A stretch of DNA of 64,000 nt from Fulvimarina pelagi HTCC2506 (GTDB lineage: Bacteria; Pseudomonadota; Alphaproteobacteria; Rhizobiales; Rhizobiaceae), in contig NZ_DS022272.1 of the NCBI RefSeq assembly GCF_000153705.1, forward strand, positions 2,988,798-3,052,797, read 5' to 3'. Of the stretch, positions 55,162 through 63,845 are shown one piece after another; position 1 is the stretch's first letter, and every line of letters starts with the position of its first letter. The position numbers and the translations under genes were made by a program. The notes beneath the pieces are model-generated. The model was not told the DNA's origin and did not search any database. It saw only the letters and a list, made by a program, of their open reading frames with translations.

Positions 55162-56454
55162 ATGACGGATCAATCCGCGAAGTTCACGATGGACTCCGAA
55201 CAGGCCGAACTGCCGCGCCGCAGTGGAACCATTGGTCCCGAAGTCGTCGATGTGACCCAGCTTTATAAGGATACGGGTCTTTTCACCTTCGATCCTGGTT
55301 TCTCCTCGACTGCCTCCTGCGAGTCGAAGATCACGTATATCGACGGCGACAATGGAATCCTTCTCCATCGCGGCTATTCGATCGACGAACTTGCCGAGAA
55401 GGGCGACTATCTCGAAGCCTGCTATCTGCTGCTCTACGGTGAACTGCCAACGGCTCGAGAGAAGGAAGACTTCGTCTACCGGGTGACGCGCCATACCATG
55501 GTGCACGAGCAGATGAATCGGTTCTTCACCGGTTTCCGCCGTGACGCCCATCCGATGGCCGTGATGGTCGCTTGCGTCGGTGCGCTCTCTGCCTTCTATC
55601 ACGATTCGACCGACATCGCCGATCCGCATCAGCGCATGGTCGCATCGCTGCGGATGATTGCGAAGATGCCGACGATCGCGGCGATGGCCTATAAATATCA
55701 CATCGGCCAGCCCTTCGTTTACCCGCGAAACGACCTCGATTACGCGGAAAATTTCCTCCACATGTGCTTCGCGGTTCCATGCGAACCCTACGAGATCAAT
55801 CCGGTTCTCGCGCGTGCCATGGACCGTATCTTCACTCTGCATGCCGATCACGAGCAGAACGCCTCGACGTCGACCGTCCGTCTCGCAGGCTCGTCAGGCG
55901 CGAACCCGTTCGCCTGTATCGCGGCTGGTGTTGCATGTCTGTGGGGCCCGGCCCATGGCGGCGCCAACGAGGCTGCGCTCAACATGCTGATGGAGATCGG
56001 GACAGCAGACCGTATCCCGGAATTCATCGCGCGCGCGAAGGACAAGAACGATCCGTTCCGTCTGATGGGCTTTGGGCACCGGGTCTACAAGAACTACGAT
56101 CCGCGCGCGAAGATCATGCAGAAGACCTGCCATGAAGTGCTCGACGAACTCGGTGTGCGCGACGATCCGCTTCTTGAGGTCGCGATGGAACTGGAGCGCA
56201 TCGCGCTGACCGATCAGTATTTCATCGACAAGAAGCTTTATCCGAACGTCGACTTCTATTCTGGTATCACCTTGAAGGCGCTCGGCTTCCCGACCGCGAT
56301 GTTCACGGTGCTCTTCGCCGTGGCACGGACCGTCGGATGGATCGCCCAGTGGAAAGAGATGATCGAGGATCCGAAGCAGCGGATTGGTCGCCCGCGCCAG
56401 CTATATACCGGCGCCCCGCAACGCGACTACATGCCGGTCCAGGATCGCGGCTGA
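55162..56454 (+). CDS. gltA: citrate synthase, hexameric type
   Basis: First enzyme of the citric acid cycle, 430 residues. Catalytic residues are visible: His in [18 protein letters not shown], His in [15 protein letters not shown] / [17 protein letters not shown], and the Asp in [15 protein letters not shown]. The N-terminal beta domain ([19 protein letters not shown]) belongs to the type II enzymes of Gram-negative bacteria, typically inhibited by NADH. Ribosome site GGAAGGGG precedes the ATG. The 158-base gap after gltX holds its promoter. Confidence 0.97.
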   Translation: MTDQSAKFTMDSEQAELPRRSGTIGPEVVDVTQLYKDTGLFTFDPGFSSTASCESKITYIDGDNGILLHRGYSIDELAEKGDYLEACYLLLYGELPTAREKEDFVYRVTRHTMVHEQMNRFFTGFRRDAHPMAVMVACVGALSAFYHDSTDIADPHQRMVASLRMIAKMPTIAAMAYKYHIGQPFVYPRNDLDYAENFLHMCFAVPCEPYEINPVLARAMDRIFTLHADHEQNASTSTVRLAGSSGANPFACIAAGVACLWGPAHGGANEAALNMLMEIGTADRIPEFIARAKDKNDPFRLMGFGHRVYKNYDPRAKIMQKTCHEVLDELGVRDDPLLEVAMELERIALTDQYFIDKKLYPNVDFYSGITLKALGFPTAMFTVLFAVARTVGWIAQWKEMIEDPKQRIGRPRQLYTGAPQRDYMPVQDRG

Positions 56455-56486
56455 GGCGCCGATCGCGACAGATGAAACGATGACGG

Positions 56487-56517
56487 ACGGGTCGGGACGG
56501 ATGTTCCGGCCCGTTCC
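56487..56517 (+). terminator. weak terminator-like hairpin after gltA
   Basis: ACGGGTCGGGA / TTCCGGCCCGT forms an 11-pair stem with two G-T pairs, followed by TCCTCGTTT, 33 bases after the gltA stop and before the convergent LuxR gene. Confidence 0.45.
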
Positions 56518-56535
56518 TCGTTTCCGCGACGGCGA

Positions 56536-57702
56536 TCAGAGCACAGGCGGCCTCAAATGCGCTGCCTTCAGTGCCAGGCTGCCACGGCCGTCGGCACCTG
56601 TTTTGCGGTAGATCGTGCGGATCTGTGTGCGTGCCGTATGGGGCGAGACACCGCGAACCTCTGCAATTGCGGGCAAAGTGTAGCCTTTGAGGATCAGGCC
56701 CATGACCGCTGTTTCAGCCGGCGACAGACCGTGAAGAGCAGCCAGATGCTGCGGATCGACAGTCGGCGGATCGTTCGGGTCGATGATTGTGACGAGCGCG
56801 CCCGCGAAGCCGCGATCCATTTCCCGAGCGCCATCTCGCATAGGCGAGACTTCGATCAGTAGCGGTTCGGTGAAGCCCGAGGAGGGGCTGAGCAGTATCT
56901 CATGAGCCGGACGGTTCAGCCGGTAGGCCGCGTCGCCAGCCGATTGGATCGCTTTCACAATGCGACGGGTCAACCTTTCGTCACGGGTTCGTAGATGACT
57001 ATTGCCGCAAAGGGTGATCCCGCCATGCCTGTCCATCGTGGATTTGGCGGCCTCATTAGCGAGAACGATTTCGCCAGACCCTTTTGCCAGCATGAGACCG
57101 ACGGAGATCCGATCGAGAACGCCGAGCACCGCTTGGTATTTCGCGATCAACCCGCTGATCAACCGCCGTAGACCGAGTGAGGCTGAAAGGTGGGGCGAAA
57201 GAAAATTAAGGACGGCATGGGCCGATCGATCGATTTTCTCGCCCTGGCCCGAACAGTGAACGAGTATTCCTGCCCGCCAACCATCCTGTGCGATCATCGG
57301 AGCGGCATATCGCGAGCGGGTGCCGAGGCGATTCAGCAGGAATAATTGGTCGTCACGACCGATCAGCTCTTCTTCCGACCATGTGCTGCGGTCGGTCCAG
57401 ATCTCGCCGGGTTTCAAACCAAGCAAGGTCCGTTCCGCCTGCTCCTCGTAGTGCCGGAACCGAGACAGCCAAGTCTCCGTCATATGAAAACGCTCGGCAA
57501 AAAAGCTGCAGACCCGGTCTGGTCGATAGATGTCGTCGAATCCAGAGATGCCGAATATGATCGCGCCGGTGCCGGTCTCGATGGACCCCGCGACACCGTC
57601 CAGCGTCTCCTGCCAGCCATCAGCAACAGACGTCATGTCGTAGAGCGCCGGGAGGGTGGCGTAGGTGAGATCTGGGATCGTATGCCGCTCGGTCACCATC
57701 AA
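56536..57702 (-). CDS. LuxR-type HTH regulator
   Basis: A 388-residue regulator. The C-terminal GerE/LuxR HTH is LSPAETAVMGLILKGYTLPAIAEVRGVSPHTARTQIRTIYRKTGA. The N-terminal 300 residues include a GAF- or PAS-like sensor region (DRISVGLMLAKGSGEIVLANEAA) rather than an acyl-homoserine-lactone domain. No response-regulator receiver is seen. Cysteine and aromatic content does not reveal a ligand. It lies between gltA and the PPOX gene and could belong to either side of the accessory region. Confidence 0.85.
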   Translation of the reverse strand: MMVTERHTIPDLTYATLPALYDMTSVADGWQETLDGVAGSIETGTGAIIFGISGFDDIYRPDRVCSFFAERFHMTETWLSRFRHYEEQAERTLLGLKPGEIWTDRSTWSEEELIGRDDQLFLLNRLGTRSRYAAPMIAQDGWRAGILVHCSGQGEKIDRSAHAVLNFLSPHLSASLGLRRLISGLIAKYQAVLGVLDRISVGLMLAKGSGEIVLANEAAKSTMDRHGGITLCGNSHLRTRDERLTRRIVKAIQSAGDAAYRLNRPAHEILLSPSSGFTEPLLIEVSPMRDGAREMDRGFAGALVTIIDPNDPPTVDPQHLAALHGLSPAETAVMGLILKGYTLPAIAEVRGVSPHTARTQIRTIYRKTGADGRGSLALKAAHLRPPVL

Positions 57703-57865
57703 GTCAAACCATCGGGCGCCTCAAGGACGAACGCCACCGCTTTGGGAATCAGAGAGTACATGGTGCACGCCTCGCGGAAAAAGCCAAGCGTTGGAAAGCA
57801 ACGAAGAATGGATGGTTCGTGATTCTGACTGAAAGGAGAGTGGAAGCGAGGGCGATGCGGCGATT

Positions 57866-58435
57866 TTACACGAAACGCATCTGCGGAATGCGGCTCTGGC
57901 AATTGCCGAAGGCCTGCTCGACCGTCACCACCACAACGGCCTGAGCGAGCGGCCAAACCTTCTTGATCTCGGCGCCGGCGCGCTCAATCTTTGCTATGCC
58001 GTTGACCCGGCAACGGCGCTGCGTTTCGAAGTCGATGAACAGCATGCCGACATGTGGATTGACGGCGATGTTCCCAAGGCTGTTGTAGAGCCCGTTGCCG
58101 GAGAAGTCCGGGAAGACGAGGTGGTTGGGGCCGATGACCCGGATGGCCGGCAACGGTCTCCCGGAGCTGTCGGTTTCGCAGCCACGAAAGCTTGCGTCGC
58201 AATGACCGTCGGAACTTGCCGTTGCGATGAAAAACATCGGCTGCGCTTCGATGAAGCGGGCAAGAGGTTCCGTGATCGCCGGACGCATCATCGCCCGAAG
58301 ATTGTTCTCATCCCAGCGATAGCGCGTCGGATACCGATCGCGCATCGCCAATTCACCGGCGTGGCCGAGAGCGTTGTCTGGCAACAGATCCGGCGCGAAG
58401 TCCCCCGTACTCCTCACGAGCCGAGCCCCCTGCAT
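57866..58435 (-). CDS. pyridoxamine 5'-phosphate oxidase-fold (PPOX) family protein
   Basis: A 189-residue flavin-binding split-barrel protein. FIEAQPMFFIATASSDGHCDASFRG is the first strand pair, VFPDFSGNGLYNSLGNIAVNPHVGMLFID the central segment, typical of PPOX proteins that bind FMN or F420. Not the PdxH enzyme proper. A palindrome GTGCAA-C-TTGCAC immediately upstream may regulate it. The role is unknown; a flavin reductase or oxidase is possible. Confidence 0.8.
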   Translation of the reverse strand: MQGARLVRSTGDFAPDLLPDNALGHAGELAMRDRYPTRYRWDENNLRAMMRPAITEPLARFIEAQPMFFIATASSDGHCDASFRGCETDSSGRPLPAIRVIGPNHLVFPDFSGNGLYNSLGNIAVNPHVGMLFIDFETQRRCRVNGIAKIERAGAEIKKVWPLAQAVVVVTVEQAFGNCQSRIPQMRFV

Positions 58436-58442
58436 TCTGAGC

Positions 58443-58482
58443 GTGCAACTTGCACCATAAGCTCCCGCTCAGCCAGGTGCAA
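58443..58482. promoter_or_regulatory. GTGCAA operator-like repeats upstream of the PPOX gene
   Basis: GTGCAA-C-TTGCAC (58443-58455) is a 13-base palindrome; a third half GGTGCAA follows at 58476-58482. All lie within 50 bases upstream of the PPOX start. Confidence 0.4.
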
Positions 58483-58600
58483 CCTTCAGATGCTGATTTG
58501 AATGCAGGCCGGGGCGCCACCGCAATCACGGTGGCTAGACAGATACGTGGAGATCGCTGGAAACGGCCTGCTAATTCGTGCCGCGTTCCAGTATCAGCCT

Positions 58601-59317
58601 CTATCGAACGCAGTTCTCGGCCGCTACACGGTCGGTCTGAGCGCACTGTGCGGTGAAGTGGTTTCTCTCAGCTTTGACCGCCCGCAGTGCCAGCGTCTTT
58701 TCCGCAACGCTTGCCCAGCGCCAGTCTCCCATGGTGGCGTCGAGCAGCCTGCGTGCCTCAGGATCCGGGAAATCCATCGCCAGACCGTCCGCCCGCTCGA
58801 GCAATGAGACCTTGACCGCCTGAACCGCCGCATCGCCCCGTTCGAGAACGAGGTAGAGCGTGGCACCCTCGACTGCGATGATGCATTCGCGGGCGAAACG
58901 TTCGGCAATATCGTCGTCGAGACCTTGCCTGAGACAATGAATGAAGAACGCGTGAATATCGTCGAAGAAGGCTTTGACTGCAGATCTCAGCTCATAGGGC
59001 ATGCCGCTATAGCTGTAGGCGAGTTGGAAGCCGATGCAGCGACGACCCTCGGTAAGCGTTTCCACGAGGCCTCCGAGGGCTCTCTCGAAATCGTAGCGCC
59101 AGTCGCCGGTGTTTTCCACGTCGGTGAAGATTTCGGCATAGGTGAGAGCGAGAACTTCGGATACGAGCTCTCCCTTGTTTTTGACGTGGGTGTAAAGACT
59201 TCCTTTCAGGAGGCCGACACGCTCGGCAACGTCCTGCATCGACGTGCCGGCATAGCCCTTTTCCCGGATCAGATCGCGTGACGCGATGATGATCTGTTCC
59301 CGCGACGACTTGACCAT
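58601..59317 (-). CDS. TetR/AcrR family repressor of the carrier-protein cluster
   Basis: A 238-residue TetR regulator. HTH: MQDVAERVGLLKGSLYTHVKNKGELV. The ligand domain is helical (AFFDDIHAFFIHCLRQGLDD). About 35 extra residues at the C-terminus are unusual. An excellent ribosome site (GGAGG) precedes the ATG. Its promoter region holds the palindrome AAACGA-N4-TCGTTT, and the same AAACGATCGTT word occurs between the ACP and P450 genes 4 kb away, so it probably represses itself and that divergent promoter. Confidence 0.9.
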   Translation of the reverse strand: MVKSSREQIIIASRDLIREKGYAGTSMQDVAERVGLLKGSLYTHVKNKGELVSEVLALTYAEIFTDVENTGDWRYDFERALGGLVETLTEGRRCIGFQLAYSYSGMPYELRSAVKAFFDDIHAFFIHCLRQGLDDDIAERFARECIIAVEGATLYLVLERGDAAVQAVKVSLLERADGLAMDFPDPEARRLLDATMGDWRWASVAEKTLALRAVKAERNHFTAQCAQTDRVAAENCVR

Positions 59318-59331
59318 GTTCTACCTCCAGT

Positions 59332-59347
59332 AAACGATCGTTCGTTT
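59332..59347. promoter_or_regulatory. TetR operator, copy 1
   Basis: AAACGA-TCGT-TCGTTT, perfect six-base arms, 15 bases upstream of the TetR start codon on the minus strand. Contains AAACGATCGTT, shared with copy 2 at 63582. Confidence 0.7.
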
Positions 59348-59531
59348 CTATGGGAGGCCGGCTGAGCGCGCAAGTGCTGCTGTACAATCGTGCTGCTGTG
59401 TATAAGGCTTTTTATGCGTTAGAATAGCATGATGCGCCATGGGGCTGCATAATCAAAAGGTTTGGGCAATTTGCGATGCATCGTCGTCGCAATCGTGCCA
59501 CAGCCGGCTTTCCTCCAAACTACCGATCTTC

Positions 59532-59852
59532 CTAGGTCTGCTCGCCTGGAACGGTGACGACGAGGCCGTCATGTTCAGGGCCGAGCCTGATTTGGCACGC
59601 GAGACGGGAGGTTTCGTCCGCCTCAAAGGCAAGTTCCAGCATGTCTTCCTCGAACTCGCTACGCGGCACGAGCCGCGCGCGCCAGCTTTCATCGACGTAG
59701 ACCATGCAGGTTGCGCAGGAACATGCACCGCCGCAGGATGCCTCGATCCCGTCGATGCCGTTGCGGACTGCCACTTCCATCAGGCTAAGGCCAGCCTCGC
59801 CGTGAAGGGTTCGCGCGTGGCCGTCCTGGTTGCGCATCGTAATCGTGATCAT
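59532..59852 (-). CDS. 2Fe-2S ferredoxin, adrenodoxin-like
   Basis: A 106-residue electron carrier. Cluster ligands: Cys in IEASCGGACSCATCMVYV (C-x5-C-x2-C) and a fourth Cys in RLACQIRL, the vertebrate/putidaredoxin-type pattern used to feed cytochromes P450 and related oxygenases. Lies between the TetR gene and the MBL hydrolase gene on the same strand, 107 bases from the latter. Because a P450 begins 4 kb away in the same cluster, it is the natural redox partner candidate; no ferredoxin reductase is in the window. Confidence 0.9.
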   Translation of the reverse strand: MITITMRNQDGHARTLHGEAGLSLMEVAVRNGIDGIEASCGGACSCATCMVYVDESWRARLVPRSEFEEDMLELAFEADETSRLACQIRLGPEHDGLVVTVPGEQT

Positions 59853-59959
59853 CGTTCGCTCCTCGCGAGGCTACGGTAGAATTGCGTGCGGCTGGCAGAG
59901 CCGCGGCAGAAATGTTCCGATTGGGGCAGGTTCGGTAAATTCGGTTGAATACAGGCGAT

Positions 59960-60829
59960 TTAACTTGCGCATCGAAGCGTTGAACCGTCCTCGACCGAGA
60001 CATGCCTGATCTCTCGTTCGGTTTTTCGGCAGAGCTTTTCAGGGTCATGGAGCGTCACCAGTTCCGGCGTCATATCCGGCACGCTGCCTATCGCGGGCGG
60101 GGCCTGTCGGGCCCGCGCTGGCCTCTTGCAGAAGCCGGCAAAGGCCTCGAGTTCCCGAAATTTCAGATAGACGTTACCGCGTTGGAGTGCGGCGAAGGTC
60201 CGCCCGATCGGCTGGCGGTAGCGGTGGCCCGGATAGATCCGACATTCGGCTGGCAAAGTCCGTCGGAGCGCGTCGAGAGACCGGAATAGGGCTCCGCTGT
60301 CGCCGCCACCGTTTCTTGGATCCGAGAGGCCGCAACCTTCGGAAAAGAGCGTGTCGCCGGAGAACAGACAGGCGCCGATGCGATAGGAAATCGAGCCCGC
60401 CGTATGGCCGGGCGTTTCTAGCGCCTCGATCCCGATCGAGCCGAAAGCGAGCGCCACGGGCGCCTCGAGCGGCCTCAACCCATTTGAAGCGAATCCGAAA
60501 TGGTCGGCGTCGAGCCGCGACATATGAACGGGGCATCCAGTTGCGCGCGCGATCGCCGGGGCTGCCATCCAATGGTCGCGATGGCCGTGTGTCAGGCAGA
60601 TGCCGGCGAGGCGCAGACGAAATGCGGCGAGGGAGCTGAGGAGAAACTCGGCCTCCCAGCCGGGATCGATCACCACGGCATCGCCTGTGCTGAAGTCCGC
60701 GACAATATAAGCGTAGTTGGCGAAGCCGGTTCGACCGGCTTTCATCGCGAACAGTGTCAGGCCGGGACCGGGCCCCGACTCGTTCGGGCTCGCCGCTTCG
60801 AAATCGCCGATCGCGGACGGGTCAAGCAT
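59960..60829 (-). CDS. glyoxalase-II-like metallo-beta-lactamase-fold hydrolase
   Basis: A 289-residue zinc hydrolase. Metal motifs: THGHRDHWMA (HxHxDH) near residue 81, TPGHTAGS, LFSGDTLFSEGCG and YPGHRY. Proteins of this branch hydrolyse thioesters such as glutathione or carrier-protein esters, which suits a role as releasing or editing thioesterase here. Start at 60829 overlaps the ligase stop by eight bases, so translation is coupled; a longer frame from 60871 lies within the ligase gene. The last 70 residues are unassigned. Confidence 0.85.
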   Translation of the reverse strand: MLDPSAIGDFEAASPNESGPGPGLTLFAMKAGRTGFANYAYIVADFSTGDAVVIDPGWEAEFLLSSLAAFRLRLAGICLTHGHRDHWMAAPAIARATGCPVHMSRLDADHFGFASNGLRPLEAPVALAFGSIGIEALETPGHTAGSISYRIGACLFSGDTLFSEGCGLSDPRNGGGDSGALFRSLDALRRTLPAECRIYPGHRYRQPIGRTFAALQRGNVYLKFRELEAFAGFCKRPARARQAPPAIGSVPDMTPELVTLHDPEKLCRKTEREIRHVSVEDGSTLRCAS

Positions 60830-62372
60830 GTTCGCAGCTCTTTTCGTCCGCCGTCTCGAGGCATGTCGCATATGTCTCGCGCAACGCCGCCTTCTGCACC
60901 TTCCCCATGGCGTTGCGCGGCATGGTGCCGACCGGGATGTAACGGACAGGCTGTTTGAAGGCGTCGAGTTTGGCGTCGACCGCGCTTTTCAGCCTTTCCG
61001 TATCGATTTGGGCGCCGGGATTGGCAACAAGAATTGCGACCGGCGCGGCGCTTCCGGAGGGCGTCGGCACGCTGATAACCGCGCTTTCGGCGACCGCCGC
61101 GTCCTCGTCTAGAATCTCCTCCACCTCCTTCGGCAGCACCGTCCCCTCGCTCGTGAACACCGCATCCTTCACGCGGCAGAGGACGCTGAGATAGCCGTCC
61201 GCGTCGTACCGACCGAAGTCGCCGGAAATGAAGAAGCCGTCTTCCGTATGATCCGCGGCGGTCTTCTCCGGCTTGTTCCAGTATTCCCGGAAGAGGTTCG
61301 GCCCCTTGATCTCGATCATCCCGAAATGCCCGTTCTCTACGGTCTCGCCGCTTTTCACGTCGGTGATCCTCACCGTGACGCCGGGCAACGGAAAGCCGAC
61401 CGTGTTGGGCTTGCGGGCCTCGTCATAAGGGTTCGAGGCGATCATGCTGCATTCGGTCATGCCGTAACGCTCGATGATCGTCTTGCCGGTCCGCTCGTGC
61501 CAGGCGCGGTGGGTCTGCGGCAGCATGGGGGCAGATCCCGAGATGAAGACGCGCATGTTCTTCGCCGCTTGTTCGAGTTCCCGCGTCTCCAGAAGCTGCA
61601 TGTAGAAGGGCGGGACTCCCATCAGCGCGGTCGAGACCGGCATCTCGTCTAAGACTGCTTTAGGCTCGAAACGCGGCAGGTAGCGGCAGGAACCGCCGCT
61701 TGCGAGGACGACATTGGTTGCGGTGAAGAGGCCGTGGAGATGGAAGATCGGCAGCGCGTGGATCAGAACGTCGTCGCGTGCAAACTTCCAGGAGGCGACC
61801 AGGGCTTCGGCATTCGACCAGAGCGAATGATGGGTGTGGACCGCGCCCTTAGGCTTGCCGGTCGTGCCGGAGGTGTAGAGGATCGCCGCGATATCAGCGG
61901 CCTCGCGCGGGACGGCTTGGAAGCCGGGCTCGACGGCGTTTCGCGCGTCGATCAGGGTGCCCGTCTCGTCGGCATCGAGCGTGAAGAGGTGCGCGCCGGA
62001 CCCTTCCGCCTCGCGCGCCATCGCTACGCGGTCCTTCTCGCCGCAGACGACGGCTTTCGGCTCCACATCGCTCAGGAAGTACGACATGTTGTCGATCGGC
62101 AGGCCTGGGTTGATCGACACGTAGACGAAGCCCGCGATGAGGCAGCCGAAGTAGAGTTCGAGCGACGTTGCCGACTTCGGCGCGTAGACGAGAACGCGGT
62201 CGCCTGCGGCAAGGCCCCTGTCGGAGAGTAGCCGCGCTATCCGTTCGCTGCCGGCGAAAAACTGCTTATAGGTGATGTGCCGGTCTAGGTCCGGAAGGAC
62301 GAGAAAAGCGGCGTCGCGGTTTTCCGCCGATCCCGCAGCGAGACGTGTGGCGAGATAGTTGGCGTCATACAT
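60822..62372 (-). CDS. AMP-dependent acyl-CoA ligase, malonyl-CoA synthetase (MatB)-like
   Basis: Adenylate-forming enzyme, 516 residues. LYTSGTTGKPKGAVHTHHSL is the A3 motif; ALPIFHLHGLFTATNVVL, LMGVPPFYMQLLETRELEQA and ERYGMTECSMIASNPYDEARK match MatB closely; SGDFGRYDADGYLSVLCRVKD is the hinge region and NAMGKVQKAALRE contains the catalytic Lys. In MatB the hinge is followed by ISGGFNVYPKEVE; here it reads FTSEGTVLPKEVE, so the substrate may differ. Its ATG overlaps the amino acid:carrier protein ligase stop (ATGTATGA), so they are coupled. Start at 62372; the open frame to 62474 lies in the preceding gene. Confidence 0.88.
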   Translation of the reverse strand: MYDANYLATRLAAGSAENRDAAFLVLPDLDRHITYKQFFAGSERIARLLSDRGLAAGDRVLVYAPKSATSLELYFGCLIAGFVYVSINPGLPIDNMSYFLSDVEPKAVVCGEKDRVAMAREAEGSGAHLFTLDADETGTLIDARNAVEPGFQAVPREAADIAAILYTSGTTGKPKGAVHTHHSLWSNAEALVASWKFARDDVLIHALPIFHLHGLFTATNVVLASGGSCRYLPRFEPKAVLDEMPVSTALMGVPPFYMQLLETRELEQAAKNMRVFISGSAPMLPQTHRAWHERTGKTIIERYGMTECSMIASNPYDEARKPNTVGFPLPGVTVRITDVKSGETVENGHFGMIEIKGPNLFREYWNKPEKTAADHTEDGFFISGDFGRYDADGYLSVLCRVKDAVFTSEGTVLPKEVEEILDEDAAVAESAVISVPTPSGSAAPVAILVANPGAQIDTERLKSAVDAKLDAFKQPVRYIPVGTMPRNAMGKVQKAALRETYATCLETADEKSCEHA

Positions 62373-63102
62373 AGCTCGGCTCCTTCGACGGTGCGACCGC
62401 CGCGGATGCAAGGGAAAGCTGATGGGCGAGCCGGTCGTAGCCAAGGCCGAAACAAGCTGAGTAAAGCGGTTCACCGGTTTCCGTCAGGATGTCGCAGGCC
62501 TTGGAAAAGGCCCTGAGATGTAGGTTGACCGATCCGACCGCAATTCCGCCGATGACGAACTCGGATTTGAGGTTCTGGTCTTCCTGGAACTTCTGCTTGT
62601 AGTCCTTCGCGTTGAAGAACGGGTCGGTCGCAGCTTCCACGGCGACGGACAGACCCATGCCGCGCAGGAGACCGGCGACTTCCTCCTTCACCCGCACTGT
62701 CCAGGCTGAGGCTTCGTCGGCAGTCGAGGCGAACAGGATGTATTCGCGCATCATGAAGGCGATCTGCCGGGTGCCCTCGCGATAGTGGTCCTCGCAGCGG
62801 AAGCAGAGATTCTTGTGGGTGATCAGCGTGCGCTTCGCCAGGCGGGCGCCGGTCTTGCCGTGGAAGACCGGGTAGCAGCAGGTGGGCGAGAGGAGATAGT
62901 TCTCCTCGGTCCGGACCGTGTTCGACAGGGAAAAGCCGTGTTGCGGGAATGACTTCAGGTAGTTGCCGGCGAGAACGAAGCTCTTCGGCAGGAGCGGCGC
63001 ATAGCGCTCGTCGACGCCGCCGGCGAAACAGGGAAGGCCTGCGAGTGCCGCGTCGAATTCCGCCTCGCGCTCCGCATCGATCGCCATCCGCGCCATACAC
63101 AT
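62365..63102 (-). CDS. amino acid:[carrier protein] ligase-like protein (class II aaRS-derived)
   Basis: A 245-residue homologue of the aminoacyl-tRNA-synthetase-like ligases of Bradyrhizobium and Agrobacterium, which load glycine or alanine on a stand-alone carrier protein. It has no tRNA-binding domain. Shared segments: AGNYLKSFPQ, LSPTCCYPVF, NLCFRCEDHYREGTRQIAFM, MREYILFAS, EAATDPFFNAKDYKQKFQ and SACFGLGYDRLAHQL (class II motif 3). The zinc-site residues Cys, Glu and Cys of the family appear in PTCCYP, MMREY and SACFG. It is shorter than the known enzymes (about 300-330 residues) at the N-terminus. The ATG at 63102 overlaps the ACP stop (TGATG). Confidence 0.78.
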   Translation of the reverse strand: MCMARMAIDAEREAEFDAALAGLPCFAGGVDERYAPLLPKSFVLAGNYLKSFPQHGFSLSNTVRTEENYLLSPTCCYPVFHGKTGARLAKRTLITHKNLCFRCEDHYREGTRQIAFMMREYILFASTADEASAWTVRVKEEVAGLLRGMGLSVAVEAATDPFFNAKDYKQKFQEDQNLKSEFVIGGIAVGSVNLHLRAFSKACDILTETGEPLYSACFGLGYDRLAHQLSLASAAVAPSKEPSYV

Positions 63103-63335
63103 CACGCGGTCTCCCGCGCCAGATACGCGTCCATGATCGCTGAAGGCGTCTTGATCTGATCGAGGTCTAGCTCTTCGAGCGAGACGGCACGGCCAGTCCT
63201 CTCCTCGATATAAGCTAAGAGTTCCGCGATGTTCATGCTGTCTATGATCCCGCTCTCGATGAGTTCGGTCTCCGGAGCGATGGCATCGGCCGGCTGATCG
63301 GAAAGCATCACAAGGGTCGCGATTAATTCATGCAT
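63102..63335 (-). CDS. free-standing acyl/peptidyl carrier protein
   Basis: A 77-residue carrier protein. IESGIIDSMNIAELLAYIEE contains the phosphopantetheine Ser in the DS motif, followed by the usual VSLEELDLDQIKTPSAI third helix. It is not FabD-linked acpP (sequence and setting differ). ATG at 63335 gives the standard length; the open frame to 63485 lies in the intergenic region. First gene of the coupled unit ACP - ligase - MatB-like - MBL. Likely substrate of the adjoining ligase. Confidence 0.9.
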   Translation of the reverse strand: MHELIATLVMLSDQPADAIAPETELIESGIIDSMNIAELLAYIEERTGRAVSLEELDLDQIKTPSAIMDAYLARETA

Positions 63336-63845
63336 TTCGAAGTCTTTCTGTAATTGAGTGAACTTCCCTGGTGGAAATGGACTTTCGAAAGCCCATCGCG
63401 TCTCGCTGTTGTCTTCAGATATCGAGACTTTCGGACGCTCAATCTCATCAGCTGTTTTGTATAGGCACTCGCACACGGGAGGCATTCCGAGCGTTGTCGA
63501 CCCGGCAGAGGCGAACTACTCCCGGTTGAAATCGCAGATGAGCGGCCGCGCCAATTTTCTCTTCCACGGAGTCTCTCTACAAAACGATCGTTTGGACGTC
63601 AACACCATAGATTGCAATAAGAGAGATAATTCTCGCGTAATAAGAGAAATAAATTGCTTTTAGAGTGCAGATTGTTCCGATATGAGACGCTTGCGGCTGG
63701 GTTTGGGCCATCGCCCTCCTCAGTTTGCGACACGACGACAATGCACCCATGAGTTGAAAATGACCATCGCTCTCCAAGCGTTTGGAGCCGAGCGAACGCT
63801 CACTCTTGTCTTGGATGAGGACCAGATTGACGGAAAGGAAATACT
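63336..63845. other. divergent regulatory region ACP operon / P450
   Basis: About 510 bases, AT-rich around 63600-63665, with the TetR-type palindrome at 63582-63593 and a second inverted repeat CTCCAA-GCGT-TTGGAG (63772-63787) just before the P450. No gene is supported. It should hold both promoters. Confidence 0.5.
63582..63593. promoter_or_regulatory. TetR operator, copy 2
   Basis: AAACGATCGTTT, perfect 12-base palindrome in the ACP/P450 intergenic region, sharing 11 bases with the site in front of the TetR gene. Confidence 0.65.
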
